The translations under genes were made by a program, and so were the position numbers. The notes under the pieces were generated by a model. That model searched no databases. It was not told the DNA's origin and saw only the letters and a list, made by a program, of their open reading frames with translations. Of a stretch of 64,000 nt of DNA, positions 1 through 8,090 are shown piece by piece. The stretch spans positions 124,001 to 188,000 of the forward strand of contig NZ_LZHQ01000004.1 in the NCBI RefSeq assembly GCF_001690655.1, written 5' to 3'. The stretch's first letter is position 1; each line of letters starts with the position of its first letter. Source of the stretch: Gilliamella sp. Occ3-1 (GTDB lineage: Bacteria > Pseudomonadota > Gammaproteobacteria > Enterobacterales > Orbaceae).

Positions 1-280
1 CACTTGGCACATGCTCAAGCACACCATCCATCATACCTAAGCCGGCACGCAAAATAGGTACAACGGTAATTTTTTTACCCTTAATACGTTCTACTTGAAC
101 AGGTCCACACCAACCATCTATTGTTACTGTTTCGGTAGGTAGATCAGCAGTTGCTTCATAAGTTAATAAACTGCCAACTTCGCTGGCAAGATCACGAAAG
201 TCTTTGGTACTAATATCGTGTTCACGCATTAATCCAATTTTATGACGTACAAGAGGGTGTTTTACTTCAACTATTTTCAT
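1..280 (-). CDS. upp: uracil phosphoribosyltransferase, partial (C-terminus beyond window)
   Basis: Converts uracil and PRPP to UMP in pyrimidine salvage; cytosolic. Only the first ~93 codons are visible, read leftwards off the window edge. The protein begins [16 protein letters not shown] and continues with [18 protein letters not shown], the N-terminus typical of bacterial Upp. Further on, the stretch [18 protein letters not shown] is the conserved substrate-binding region. The ATG at 278-280 has a GAGG-type ribosome site just upstream. It is divergent from the DUF805 gene. Identity is firm; the PRPP loop lies outside the window. Confidence 0.95.
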   Translation of the reverse strand, partial: MKIVEVKHPLVRHKIGLMREHDISTKDFRDLASEVGSLLTYEATADLPTETVTIDGWCGPVQVERIKGKKITVVPILRAGLGMMDGVLEHVPS

Positions 281-537
281 GGATGGCCTCAGTGTTATTT
301 TCTATAATTTGTTAGCTGGTATAAATAACCACTGAGCGATAATTCTAACATAGTTATCACTTTATGAAAACCTGAAATCAACAGCCTTATAGGCAATGTA
401 AATATTGATAAAAAAATAAAAATAAAAAATTCAACGATAAAAATCAGTTTTATTTTCGTTTTTTTTTCATTAGAATAGCCACAATAGCCGTTCCAAATAA
501 TTTATTTCAGTAATTAATTTAAAAAAGGAATATAGGA

Positions 538-888
538 ATGAATTGGTTTATTGATTGTATTACAAAAAATTATACAAATTTTAATGGACGAGCGCGTCGT
601 AAAGAATATTGGATGTTCGCTTTGTTCAATTTTATTTTAACTGTTATCGCAGCAATCATTGATAAAATGATTGGAAGTCCCTTAGCTATAACCGCTATCT
701 TAGCGTTGGCATTACTCCTTCCTAGTTTAGCTGTTACAGTACGCCGCTTACATGATACAAGCAAATCAGGTTGGTGGGTTTTGTTACAACTTATTCCATA
801 CATTGGTATTATTATTATATTTGTATTCTGCGTACTGGACTCAACACCAGGCAGGAACCAATACGGTGAAAACCCTAAGGGGTTATAA
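538..888 (+). CDS. DUF805 family inner-membrane protein
   Basis: A 116-residue membrane protein of the DUF805 family (YhaH-like). It shows the family hallmark near the N-terminus, FNGRARRKEYWMF, followed by about four hydrophobic segments (roughly residues 27-45, 47-64, 76-100), the RRLHDTSKSGWW motif around residues 69-80 and the C-terminal pattern PGxNxYGxNPKG. The molecular function of the family is not established. The start ATG follows an AGGA ribosome site. It stands alone between divergent upp and convergent gntR. Confidence 0.9.
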   Translation: MNWFIDCITKNYTNFNGRARRKEYWMFALFNFILTVIAAIIDKMIGSPLAITAILALALLLPSLAVTVRRLHDTSKSGWWVLLQLIPYIGIIIIFVFCVLDSTPGRNQYGENPKGL

Positions 889-954
889 TTTACTAATAAC
901 CTTATCTTAAACGTGGTAAGGTTAAATCATTATCAATGTCATCTTCTACCCTTA

Positions 955-1959
955 TTAAATACTTTCTCCGTTTAAATACTCAACAGGTAAATCAATCACT
1001 TTTTTATCAATTTGTTCACCATTAATCCGTTTTAATAACAGCTCCGCTGCAATTTTTCCCATTTCAATTCTTGGTGTCTGTATAGATGTTAGTTTGGGAT
1101 TCATAAATTGACCAATTTGATGTCCATGAAATCCAACAATCGCTATTTGTTTTGGCACTTTAATTCCCATCCGTTGGCACTCAAGTAATACCCCTAAAGC
1201 TAAGTCATCATTAGTACTAAAAATACCATCAACACAAGGAAAATCTTTTAAAATTTGATGCAAAAATCTTGCCCCTAATTCATAAGATGATGCTTCTTTA
1301 GTCGCTAGCGTTCTAGGTGTTAATCCTGCTTCTTCCATAGCCTTTTCATATCCTTTTTGACGTATAATACTTCGTTGATCTTGTCTTGCACTAAAATAGA
1401 CAATATTACGGCGGCCTTTATCTATCATTTTATCAATCATATTCTTGGTTGCAGTAAAATTATCAAATCCAACAGCCATATCAATACAAGGTGAAACACT
1501 GTCCATAATTTCAACCACAGGAACACCCGAAATTTCAATCATCTTTAATGTTGCTGGAGTATGTGTTCTTTCCGTTAAAATTAACCCGTCAATATTATAA
1601 GAAAGTAATGAGCGTAAACGTAACTCCTCTTTGTCAGCACTATATCCGGTATGAGTGATCATGGTTTGATATCCTCTTACATCCGTCATCATCTCAATAC
1701 CTTTTAAAATATCGGCGAAAACCTGATTGGTTAAAGAAGGGAACACAATACCAATGGCATTACTTTTAGCGTTAGACAGCATATCGGGAGCTTTATTGGG
1801 AATATATCCTAACTTATCTATTGCGGCTGAAATTTGTAATTGAAGTGGTTTAGATACAAGATTGGGATCGCGTAAAAAACGACTCACTGTCATTTTACTA
1901 ATCCCGATTAAATTTGCAATTTCCTGCAAACTTGTTCGACGTCTTTTATTATTACTCAT
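955..1959 (-). CDS. gntR: LacI-family transcriptional regulator, GntR (gluconate) type
   Basis: DNA-binding repressor of the LacI family. The N-terminus carries the helix-turn-helix ([20 protein letters not shown]), the hinge helix follows around [14 protein letters not shown], and the rest is a periplasmic-binding-protein-like effector domain. Long stretches match E. coli GntR, the repressor of gluconate uptake (for example [39 protein letters not shown]), so gluconate or a related sugar acid is the expected ligand. I chose the ATG at 1957-1959 rather than one ten codons upstream, because it forms an ATGA overlap with the ung stop codon and leaves a normal family length (334 aa). No gluconate genes are in the window. 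Confidence 0.88.
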   Translation of the reverse strand: MSNNKRRRTSLQEIANLIGISKMTVSRFLRDPNLVSKPLQLQISAAIDKLGYIPNKAPDMLSNAKSNAIGIVFPSLTNQVFADILKGIEMMTDVRGYQTMITHTGYSADKEELRLRSLLSYNIDGLILTERTHTPATLKMIEISGVPVVEIMDSVSPCIDMAVGFDNFTATKNMIDKMIDKGRRNIVYFSARQDQRSIIRQKGYEKAMEEAGLTPRTLATKEASSYELGARFLHQILKDFPCVDGIFSTNDDLALGVLLECQRMGIKVPKQIAIVGFHGHQIGQFMNPKLTSIQTPRIEMGKIAAELLLKRINGEQIDKKVIDLPVEYLNGESI

Positions 1960-2645
1960 GTTTGTTTTTCCGCTAGTCTTGGTTGCCAATCTATTGCTTT
2001 TTTACCTTGTTGCATAATAAGATCATTCGCTTTGGAAAAGTGCTTACAGCCAAAAAATCCACGATGAGCTGATAACGGTGATGGATGCACTGATGTTAAT
2101 ACATGATGTTTTTGGCGATTAATAAACTGCCCCTTTTTTTGTGCAGGAGATCCCCACAATAAAAAAACCACACCTTGAAGATATTCATCGATTGCCGCTA
2201 TCACATTATCAGTAAAAGTTTCCCAACCTATTTTTGCATGAGAATGCGCTTGTCCAGCTTCAACAGTCAACACATTATTTAATAGTAATACACCTTGAGC
2301 AGCCCAAGAAGCTAAATAGCCATGAGAAGGAATTGTAAAACTATCAATGTCGGTTGCTAGTTCTTTATAAATATTAACTAACGATGGTGGTGTCTTAACT
2401 CCGGGTAAAACAGAAAAAGAAAGGCCGTGAGCTTGATTGGGACCATGATAAGGATCTTGCCCTAAAATCACCACTTTGATTTGATCAAATGGTGTAAAAC
2501 GAAACGCATTAAACACATCATGCTGAGGCGGGTAAATTATCTTGCCATTAGCACGCTCAGCCATTACAAATTGCATTATTTGTTGAAAATAAGGTTTTTG
2601 TTTTTCTGCACCAATAACTTCATGCCAAGTCAATTTTGTTGTCAT
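1956..2645 (-). CDS. ung: uracil-DNA glycosylase
   Basis: Removes uracil from DNA, the first step of base excision repair. At 229 aa it has the normal length. The catalytic water-activating motif [18 protein letters not shown] is near residues 62-79, and the DNA-intercalating loop [13 protein letters not shown] near 187-199. The ung-grcA neighbourhood, divergently arranged here, is conserved with E. coli (ung next to yfiD). Its stop codon overlaps the start of the GntR-type regulator by the ATGA arrangement, so the two are probably translated from one message. Confidence 0.97.
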   Translation of the reverse strand: MTTKLTWHEVIGAEKQKPYFQQIMQFVMAERANGKIIYPPQHDVFNAFRFTPFDQIKVVILGQDPYHGPNQAHGLSFSVLPGVKTPPSLVNIYKELATDIDSFTIPSHGYLASWAAQGVLLLNNVLTVEAGQAHSHAKIGWETFTDNVIAAIDEYLQGVVFLLWGSPAQKKGQFINRQKHHVLTSVHPSPLSAHRGFFGCKHFSKANDLIMQQGKKAIDWQPRLAEKQT

Positions 2646-2769
2646 ATTTTGATATCACTCATCAATAATGCCAGTGTTTCTGGGCAATAACTAATATAGT
2701 TCTACATAATAACCTATCACAAAAGAAAATAGAAATTAAAGGCATTACTTATCGAATTAATAGCTTTTT

Positions 2770-2783
2770 TTGACTTTTATCAA
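2770..2783 (+). promoter_or_regulatory. probable FNR binding site upstream of grcA
   Basis: The sequence TTGACTTTTATCAA matches the FNR consensus TTGAT-N4-ATCAA at 9 of 10 defined positions. It lies about 67 bases before the grcA start, followed by AT-rich -10 candidates at 2797-2802 (TATATT) and 2808-2813. E. coli grcA (yfiD) is activated by FNR under low oxygen, which makes the site credible. Which -10 is used is unclear. Confidence 0.6.
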
Positions 2784-2849
2784 TCTTTTAAAGTGCTATA
2801 TTAACCCTAATTATTTTAGGGCAATAAGGCCCCGTTAGGAGGATTTAAA

Positions 2850-3233
2850 ATGATTACAGGTATCCAAATTACTAAAGCAGACAACTCAGCACTTCTAAAT
2901 TCTTTCTGGTTATTAGACGACTCTACAAAAGAAGCTCGTTGTATAGCTGCTAAATCAGTTTATAAAGAAGATCAAATCATTCCAACTGCAGAACTTGGTC
3001 AATTCGAATACCGCGAAGTTCCATTAGATGTTGCTCCAACTGTAAAAGTTGAAGGAGGTCAACATTTAAATGTGAACGTTCTTCGTCGTGAAACTTTAGA
3101 AGACGCTGTAAAACACCCAGAAAAATACCCACAATTAACAATTCGTGTTTCTGGTTATGCAGTACGTTTTAACTCATTAACAGCAGAACAACAACGTGAT
3201 GTTATTGCTCGTACATTTACAACTAAAATGTAA
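2850..3233 (+). CDS. grcA: autonomous glycyl radical cofactor GrcA (YfiD)
   Basis: A 127-residue stand-alone glycyl-radical domain. It can bind pyruvate formate-lyase whose own radical domain has been cleaved by oxygen and so restore formate-producing fermentation. The C-terminal glycyl radical motif RVSGYAVRF places the radical on Gly102. The N-terminus [20 protein letters not shown] is the family's. A strong TAGGAGG ribosome site precedes the ATG, and an FNR-like site lies upstream. Directly after the TAA stop comes the 5' end of a group II intron, which separates the gene from its likely terminator. Confidence 0.97.
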   Translation: MITGIQITKADNSALLNSFWLLDDSTKEARCIAAKSVYKEDQIIPTAELGQFEYREVPLDVAPTVKVEGGQHLNVNVLRRETLEDAVKHPEKYPQLTIRVSGYAVRFNSLTAEQQRDVIARTFTTKM

Positions 3234-4396
3234 GTGCGACAAGAGCGCACTTATTGCACCTAAGTCTTTTATTTTTAATTAAAAAGCTGGGTGGGTTAAT
3301 TAAGGTGAACAACTTTAATTAGCCATCCTCACAATGTCTGAGTAGGGCGTTATACATGTCCGAAAGGATATTGTACAACCTGTATTCAGTAAAGAATATG
3401 TTAAAGTCTGTGAGAGACAAATCTCATACTTTAAAGAACAAAATTCTTTGGACAATTCATTTAATCATATCTGATATTCTGGAAGATTCCAAGGAGTTCA
3501 ATAAGAGTTTATTGAATCGACCAAGGAAACGAAAGAACCCACAGCGTATAGTTTAAGCTAGAATTGACCTATTGTGAAGTTATAAGTGCATAAGCTGTTA
3601 TTATCATTGTTGAAGTACAATTGCTTATAAATTAGGTGAAAGTGCGAGTCAACCTGTTATATGACTAACAGTAGCCTAGGGATAGTGCGAGACTGGTAAC
3701 GGTCTGGTGCGGAGCTTCCTGACAATGTACCCCTTGAGGAGTAGCAAGGTTAATGTTTATCGTGAGGTAACATTAAGTAATGGCAAGTAGCATGTCATGA
3801 GGGGCTAGGCTAAATAGAAAGATGAACGTAAGTGAACTGTTGATAAACGTCGTGATAGTTGAAGAGCTTAAGCTACTGACAAGCTCTAACCAAAAAGGTA
3901 TATAGTGGGATATCTCTTTTTACATTGGGGATACGTCATCATAAACACTATCGGCGAACAGACAGCATCTTAACTATTTGTGTGATAATAATGGAACTTG
4001 GTAAGCCTGTATTTCCGCCCTAGGGCAGGTAGAGCGTAAGCGATACTGTTGGGGGTGCAGGTAAGGGAGGTTAGAGAAAGCGAATGATTGGCTGTAATGG
4101 CTGATATAGGGTATGAAACATGACCTAACCCGAAAGGGTGCAGACTTCTAACTGGTCTTTCATCGTAAGATGTTGGCTAATCCTTTTGTGGTCATTTCTT
4201 CGGGAATGATTGGGTGAGGACAGGAAATAGGCAAGTGAAAACAAGCCCATTTCCCTACTCTAACAATTCACCATGTGACAGAGAAGTAGAATTTATTTGG
4301 CAAACTGAATAATTCTTCTTTCTCTCACAGGACGAAGAAATTATTCACAACAAACCAAGTAGATTTCTGCTTATTTCTGTTACTACAGGAGTAAGT

Positions 4397-6124
4397 ATGA
4401 AAGAGTACTCTAAGTTTAACGAAAAAGTTAAAAGTAGTCCAGCTCCAGCGACTCCTGACATGAATGAGCTATGGCACAAGATTGATTGGGTCAAAGCAAC
4501 AAAGCATGTTAAAGGGTTGCAGGTACGGATTGCGAAGGCAACAATTGAAGGTGACTACCGTAAGGTTAAACGCTTACAACGGTTACTGACACGCTCAACG
4601 TATGCTAAGCAATTAGCGGTGCGGAGAGTGACAGAAAACAGAGGTAAAAGAACGGCAGGGGTTGACAAGGAAACATGGTCAACACCAATGAGTAAATGGA
4701 AAGCCATTGCAACGCTGACAAGTAAAGGATATAAACCCATGCCATTAAGGCGAGTTTATATTCCCAAGTCTGACGGAAAGAAGCGTCCTTTGGGCATTCC
4801 GACCATGAAAGACAGAGCAATGCAAGCGCTGCATTTATTTGCTTTACAGCCTGTAGCCGAAACGACAGCAGATAAAAACTCGTATGGATTTCGTGTCAAT
4901 CGCTCAACGGCGGATGCGATAAGCCACGTGCATAAGATATTTTCACGCAAAGGGAGTCAAATGAGACAAACGGCGCAATGGGTATTGGATGCGGATATAC
5001 AAGGTTGTTTTGACCATATTAGTCATGATTGGTTAATAGCCAATATTCCGATGAATAAACGGATATTAGCAAAATGGTTAAAATCGGGCGTAGTAGATAT
5101 GGGACAGGTTACACGGACGGCAGAGGGTACACCACAAGGGGGTATCATCTCACCAACTTTAGCAAATATGGCACTAGACGGCATTGACGAGCTATTAACT
5201 AAACACTTTGGTGTAATTGGAAATAGACAACGGCGAGCTAATAAGGTGTATATGGTTCGATATGCGGACGATTTTATTATATCGGGGAGTTCGAAAGAAT
5301 TACTTGAAAATGAAGTTCTGCCAATAATGCGGGAATTTTTGAAAGAGAGGGGATTAACCTTATCGGAAAAGAAAACTCACGTTGTTAATATCGAGCAAGG
5401 ATTTGATTTTCTCGGTTGGACGGTGAAATCATTTAAAGGCAAATTGTTGATTAAACCTAGCAAAAATAATGTGAAAGCATTTTATCGCAAGGTGAAAGAA
5501 ACAATAAGTGCCATGAAAATGGTTAAACAAGACATACTAATAGGAAAATTAAATCCAATGTTAAGGGGATGGGCTAACTATCACCGCAGCATTGTTGCTA
5601 AAGAGACGTACAGTAAAGTAGACTATCTAGTCTGGCAAGCGATTTGGCGATGGTGTTGTCGAAGACACAGTAACAGGCGGAAACGATTTGTTAAAGCGAA
5701 ATACTTTACAAAGATACAAAGCAGGGACTGGATATTTGGCACACATACAACGAATCGGCACGGCGAAAAGATATGGACTGAATTACTGTTTTGCAGTAGG
5801 ACAGAGATTAAACGTCATGTAAAGGTAAAGTCGGAATACAACCCGTTTTTACCTGAATGGGAATTATACGGCGAAACACTATACCAGAAACGGATGTACG
5901 AAGATTATTCGCACAGAAGTCAATGGCAAAGGTTGTATAAGGAACAAAAAGGGCGTTGTGGACTATGTCATCTCCCTATCACAAAAGAGACGGGATGGCA
6001 TGACCATCATATTATATACCGTGTACAGGGTGGAGATAATAAGCTGAAAAACAGGGTTTTATTACATCCTGTATGTCATACTAAAGTTCATGCACTGAAG
6101 TTAGACGTATTGAAACCGACTTAG
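4397..6124 (+). CDS. ltrA: group II intron reverse transcriptase/maturase with HNH endonuclease (LtrA-like)
   Basis: The multifunctional protein of the surrounding intron: it helps the RNA fold and splice, then reverse-transcribes it at a new DNA site. Domains in order over 575 residues: an N-terminal RT0-like region (RRVTENRGKRTAGVDKETW, about residues 75-93); fingers-palm with the catalytic YADD at 289-292; maturase domain X around residues 390-430 (NPMLRGWANYHRSI); and a C-terminal HNH nuclease with Cys521, HDHH at 535-538 and a final CHTKVH. All key residues are present and the frame is open, so the protein looks functional. The start ATG follows an AGGAG ribosome site. Confidence 0.95.
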   Translation: MKEYSKFNEKVKSSPAPATPDMNELWHKIDWVKATKHVKGLQVRIAKATIEGDYRKVKRLQRLLTRSTYAKQLAVRRVTENRGKRTAGVDKETWSTPMSKWKAIATLTSKGYKPMPLRRVYIPKSDGKKRPLGIPTMKDRAMQALHLFALQPVAETTADKNSYGFRVNRSTADAISHVHKIFSRKGSQMRQTAQWVLDADIQGCFDHISHDWLIANIPMNKRILAKWLKSGVVDMGQVTRTAEGTPQGGIISPTLANMALDGIDELLTKHFGVIGNRQRRANKVYMVRYADDFIISGSSKELLENEVLPIMREFLKERGLTLSEKKTHVVNIEQGFDFLGWTVKSFKGKLLIKPSKNNVKAFYRKVKETISAMKMVKQDILIGKLNPMLRGWANYHRSIVAKETYSKVDYLVWQAIWRWCCRRHSNRRKRFVKAKYFTKIQSRDWIFGTHTTNRHGEKIWTELLFCSRTEIKRHVKVKSEYNPFLPEWELYGETLYQKRMYEDYSHRSQWQRLYKEQKGRCGLCHLPITKETGWHDHHIIYRVQGGDNKLKNRVLLHPVCHTKVHALKLDVLKPT

Positions 6125-6146
6125 CAATAAGTTAATAGGAAGGCTT

Positions 6147-6180
6147 GAGCTGTATGCGGAGAAATTCGCTCGTACAGTTC
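6147..6180 (+). ncRNA. group II intron domain V (catalytic core hairpin)
   Basis: A 34-base hairpin beginning GAGCTGTATGCGG and ending CGTACAGTTC. It matches the highly conserved domain V fold, with the two-base bulge and the terminal loop AGAAAT. It is followed at about 6184-6216 by the domain VI hairpin, stem CGACACA/TGTGTCG, whose bulged A in CTACCC is the predicted branch point. An intact domain V argues that the ribozyme can still splice. Confidence 0.85.
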
Positions 6181-6245
6181 TTAGGGGGCGGCGACACAGT
6201 AATGTGTCGTTGCTACCCGACTTTATTAAATAATAAATATTTAAA

Positions 6246-6267
6246 CCCAGCAAATGCTGGGTTTTTT
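6246..6267 (+). terminator. rho-independent terminator, probably that of grcA
   Basis: Perfect stem CCCAGC-AAAT-GCTGGG followed by TTTTTT. It lies 24 bases after the intron's 3' end. No gene other than grcA and the intron precedes it on this strand, so it is most simply the original grcA terminator displaced by intron insertion. Confidence 0.8.
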
Positions 6268-6298
6268 ATGCTTAAATAATAATTAATACAATCCTGAC

Positions 6299-6415
6299 TT
6301 ACTTAACTGTAGGAAAACGCCGAAGGAGAGGCACTTTATGATTAGAATAATTCCCTAAAAACTCATAAGGAGTTTTCTCAGAAATTGTTTTATGCGGTCT
6401 TACTATATTATAAAG
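6299..6415 (-). pseudogene. decayed insertion-sequence transposase, C-terminal remnant
   Basis: Reading the minus strand gives LYNIVRPHKTISEKTPYEFL followed by about 19 more residues to a TAA at 6299-6301. The YN.VRPH......TPYEFL pattern is the C-terminus of the integrase-core (DDE) transposases of the IS3/IS481 type. An in-frame stop directly upstream (6416-6418) and the lack of any longer open frame show that it is a fragment. I see no terminal repeats. It marks an old insertion between grcA and tRNA-Asn. Confidence 0.65.
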
Positions 6416-6591
6416 TTAATGCATTGCTTAAGATTTTATTTTCTATCTTTTAAATTATTAAATATTGTTGATTAGCTAAATTTCTATTAAAGTGCATATC
6501 ATTGTTTCTGCTTTTCAATTAGTTTATGGCCAAGCAGATTTAGAAACTTTTTGATTAAAGGAAAGTGGTTTTTGTATATGAAGTAATTTAC

Positions 6592-6610
6592 TAAGTGTTT
6601 TTTCACTTAG
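6592..6610 (-). terminator. hairpin downstream of tRNA-Asn
   Basis: A 7-bp perfect stem CTAAGTG/CACTTAG with a five-base loop begins 5 bases past the tRNA 3' end on the minus strand. There is no clean U-tract after it, so it may be a weak terminator or a processing site. Confidence 0.4.
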
Positions 6611-6614
6611 AAGT

Positions 6615-6690
6615 TGGCTCCTCCAACAGGACTTGAACCTGTGACATACGGATTAACAGTCCGCCGTTCTACCGACTGAACTATGGAGGA
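6615..6690 (-). tRNA. tRNA-Asn (anticodon GTT)
   Basis: A full cloverleaf on the minus strand. The acceptor stem pairs TCCTCCA with TGGAGGA, the D arm contains AGTCGGTAGAAC, the anticodon loop is CTGTTAA (anticodon GTT at 6655-6657), and the T loop is TTCAAGT between ACAGG and CCTGT. The CCA end is encoded. It is 76 nt including CCA. No other tRNA was seen in the window. Confidence 0.97.
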
Positions 6691-6787
6691 ACCGAAATGT
6701 AGCGCGCATATTATAGATTTAATGGCGCTATGTCAATAGTTAAATTATTTTAAATATTTTTTTGTGTAAAATTTCCTCCTTTTATTA

Positions 6788-7363
6788 TCATTCAAGTGTT
6801 AGGATTGTCTTGAATAAATGGCGTTGTCTAAGTAATTGCTGTGGGTGCGATCCTAGTTCATGTTGTGGAATAATCTGATTTAGATCGCGATAATAATCAA
6901 TCCAATAAGATAAAATCTCATTTGTAGCTAAATCTTTAAAATTCATTGGATATAATGCGAAATAATTATTACCTTGCTCAGTTTTAAAGGCATAAGTAAT
7001 TAGTTCACTGCAATAAAACCCATCTGCATAGGGATGAAAGCTGTGATTGTAAGGTGAACCCAAGCATTTCTTTACCCTTCTTAATGCATTTTGAATAACA
7101 ACTAAATCATGGATTCTACCAATGATATTGTGCTTAGCTGCACAAATAAAATTAGTCAATGATTGTTCAATCACGCCATAGTTTTGTGTTGCTTCAATAA
7201 CGGTATTATTTCCAATATATAAACCAACATGATTAATACTTTTGGTTATTTCATCTATCTTTGGCACTGCACCTGAAAGGCTTACAGCGCCATTAAAAGC
7301 ATTATTTTTTTTTAGGCTTTGGAAGATAATATCTCCACATTGGATATTATTGTTTTTTAGCAC
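6788..7363 (-). CDS. YiiX/YebB-like permuted papain-fold cysteine peptidase or amidase
   Basis: A 191-residue protein of the circularly permuted NlpC/P60 (YiiX/YebB/LRAT-like) type. The permuted order is visible: an early GDIIFQS strand, a catalytic His in NHVGLYIGN (about residue 45), and the catalytic Cys later in FYCSELITYAF (about residue 117). Enzymes of this fold cleave or form amide or ester bonds on peptides or lipids. No signal peptide is evident. Its start lies inside the end of bioY (17-base overlap), so it belongs to the BirA-controlled bioY operon. The link to biotin is inference from this arrangement; the substrate is unknown. Confidence 0.75.
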   Translation of the reverse strand: MLKNNNIQCGDIIFQSLKKNNAFNGAVSLSGAVPKIDEITKSINHVGLYIGNNTVIEATQNYGVIEQSLTNFICAAKHNIIGRIHDLVVIQNALRRVKKCLGSPYNHSFHPYADGFYCSELITYAFKTEQGNNYFALYPMNFKDLATNEILSYWIDYYRDLNQIIPQHELGSHPQQLLRQRHLFKTILTLE

Positions 7364-7934
7364 GATAGCGCCATAGCGAAAACATTACACAAGTTGCAAT
7401 AATAAATTTAAGCGCATCCACACCAACAAATGGCAGATAACCCACTTTTAAAGCATCAATTAGCGTGATGTGTAAATAGCCCATTAAATAGACAACGCCA
7501 AATACAAATAACAATTGATGCGCACAAGCGAATGCAATTAAACCTAAAATAAAGTGACGATCATAACCTCTTTCTGCTGCAAACCCTGCTAAATAGGCAC
7601 TAAATACATAGCCATATAAGTAACCTGAAGATGGTGATGCTAACGCCATAATTCCACCACTACCATTGGCAAATAGCGGTAACCCAATTGCACCTAAAAT
7701 AAGGTATTGGATTATTGCTAATGCACCTAGTTTACGACCTAAAAAAGCACCAATTAACAATACAGCCAATGATTGTAATGTAAATGGAACAGGGTAAGTT
7801 GGAATACTAATGTTAGCGGCTAATCCTAAAAGTAATGCTGCACTTGTTGTGGTTAATAATTTACGTTGCCAAGAAGATAAATTTACAAGTGTAGTGATAA
7901 ATGTTGGATAATACGAAGTCGGTTGAAGTTTCAT
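7347..7934 (-). CDS. bioY: biotin transporter, S component BioY
   Basis: Integral membrane substrate-binding subunit for biotin uptake (ECF-type; BioY can also act alone or with AT modules encoded elsewhere). The 195 residues contain about six hydrophobic segments and the family signatures ISIPTYPVPFTLQSLAVLL (about residues 43-61) and SPSSGYLYGYVFSAYLAG (about 99-117). No ATPase or EcfT gene is adjacent. The start follows an AAGG ribosome site. A BirA operator overlapping a sigma70-type promoter lies 30-90 bases upstream, so biotin sufficiency should repress it. The downstream peptidase gene overlaps by 17 bases. Confidence 0.95.
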   Translation of the reverse strand: MKLQPTSYYPTFITTLVNLSSWQRKLLTTTSAALLLGLAANISIPTYPVPFTLQSLAVLLIGAFLGRKLGALAIIQYLILGAIGLPLFANGSGGIMALASPSSGYLYGYVFSAYLAGFAAERGYDRHFILGLIAFACAHQLLFVFGVVYLMGYLHITLIDALKVGYLPFVGVDALKFIIATCVMFSLWRYRAKKQ

Positions 7935-7966
7935 TATTTTCTACCTTTTATATAAATAGTAGAACT

Positions 7967-8020
7967 ATAATAGCGCAATTATTATTGTTGTAAACTTTTT
8001 TGTTTTTAATTTGTTTACAT
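7967..8020 (-). promoter_or_regulatory. bioY promoter with embedded BirA operator
   Basis: The dyad TTGTAAAC-N17-GTTTACAT (7988-8020) fits the BirA operator pattern TTGTAAACC-N14/16-GGTTTACAA. On the minus strand the -35 TTTACA (7989-7994) lies within one half-site, followed by a 16-base spacer and the -10 TATTAT (7967-7972). BirA charged with biotinyl-AMP would therefore block RNA polymerase directly. The dyad and promoter spacing are read from the sequence; binding by BirA is inferred. Confidence 0.82.
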
Positions 8021-8042
8021 TGGAGTGGGATATAGGATATTT

Positions 8043-8073
8043 TTATCACACTCTAAAATAAAGAGTGTGATAA
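8043..8073 (-). terminator. strong hairpin between gloC and bioY
   Basis: A perfect 12-bp stem (TTATCACACTCT with AGAGTGTGATAA) and a 7-base AT loop, 18 bases past the gloC stop codon. It probably ends the gloC transcript, although the U-tract is poor on the minus strand. Confidence 0.6.
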
Positions 8074-8090
8074 TTAAAATAATTTGTTAC

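Larger units (their letters stand above)
3234..6221 (+). mobile_element. group II intron with intron-encoded protein
   Basis: A retroelement of roughly 2.99 kb. The 5' end is set at GTGCGAC, matching the group II consensus GUGYG, immediately after the grcA stop. The 3' end is set at CTACCCGAC, after a recognisable domain V (6147-6180) and domain VI hairpin. The region 3280-4390 is dense in self-complementary segments (for example TTAAAGT/ACTTTAA near 3398-3450), as expected of domains I-III, and domain IV carries the reverse transcriptase-maturase gene. The leader before the protein is about 1.16 kb, longer than usual. The 3' boundary is more secure than the 5' boundary; an alternative GTGCGAG occurs at 3640. 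Confidence 0.85.

Noticed and set aside
3356..3556. 66-codon open frame downstream of grcA
   Set aside because: It lies in the 5' part of the group II intron, and its DNA is full of self-complementary segments; this is structured intron RNA, not a gene.
3640..3650. Alternative 5' end of the group II intron at GTGCGAG
   Set aside because: The context GGTGAAAGTGCGAGTCAACCT looks like an internal domain I segment, and clear RNA pairing starts well upstream; kept only as an uncertainty.
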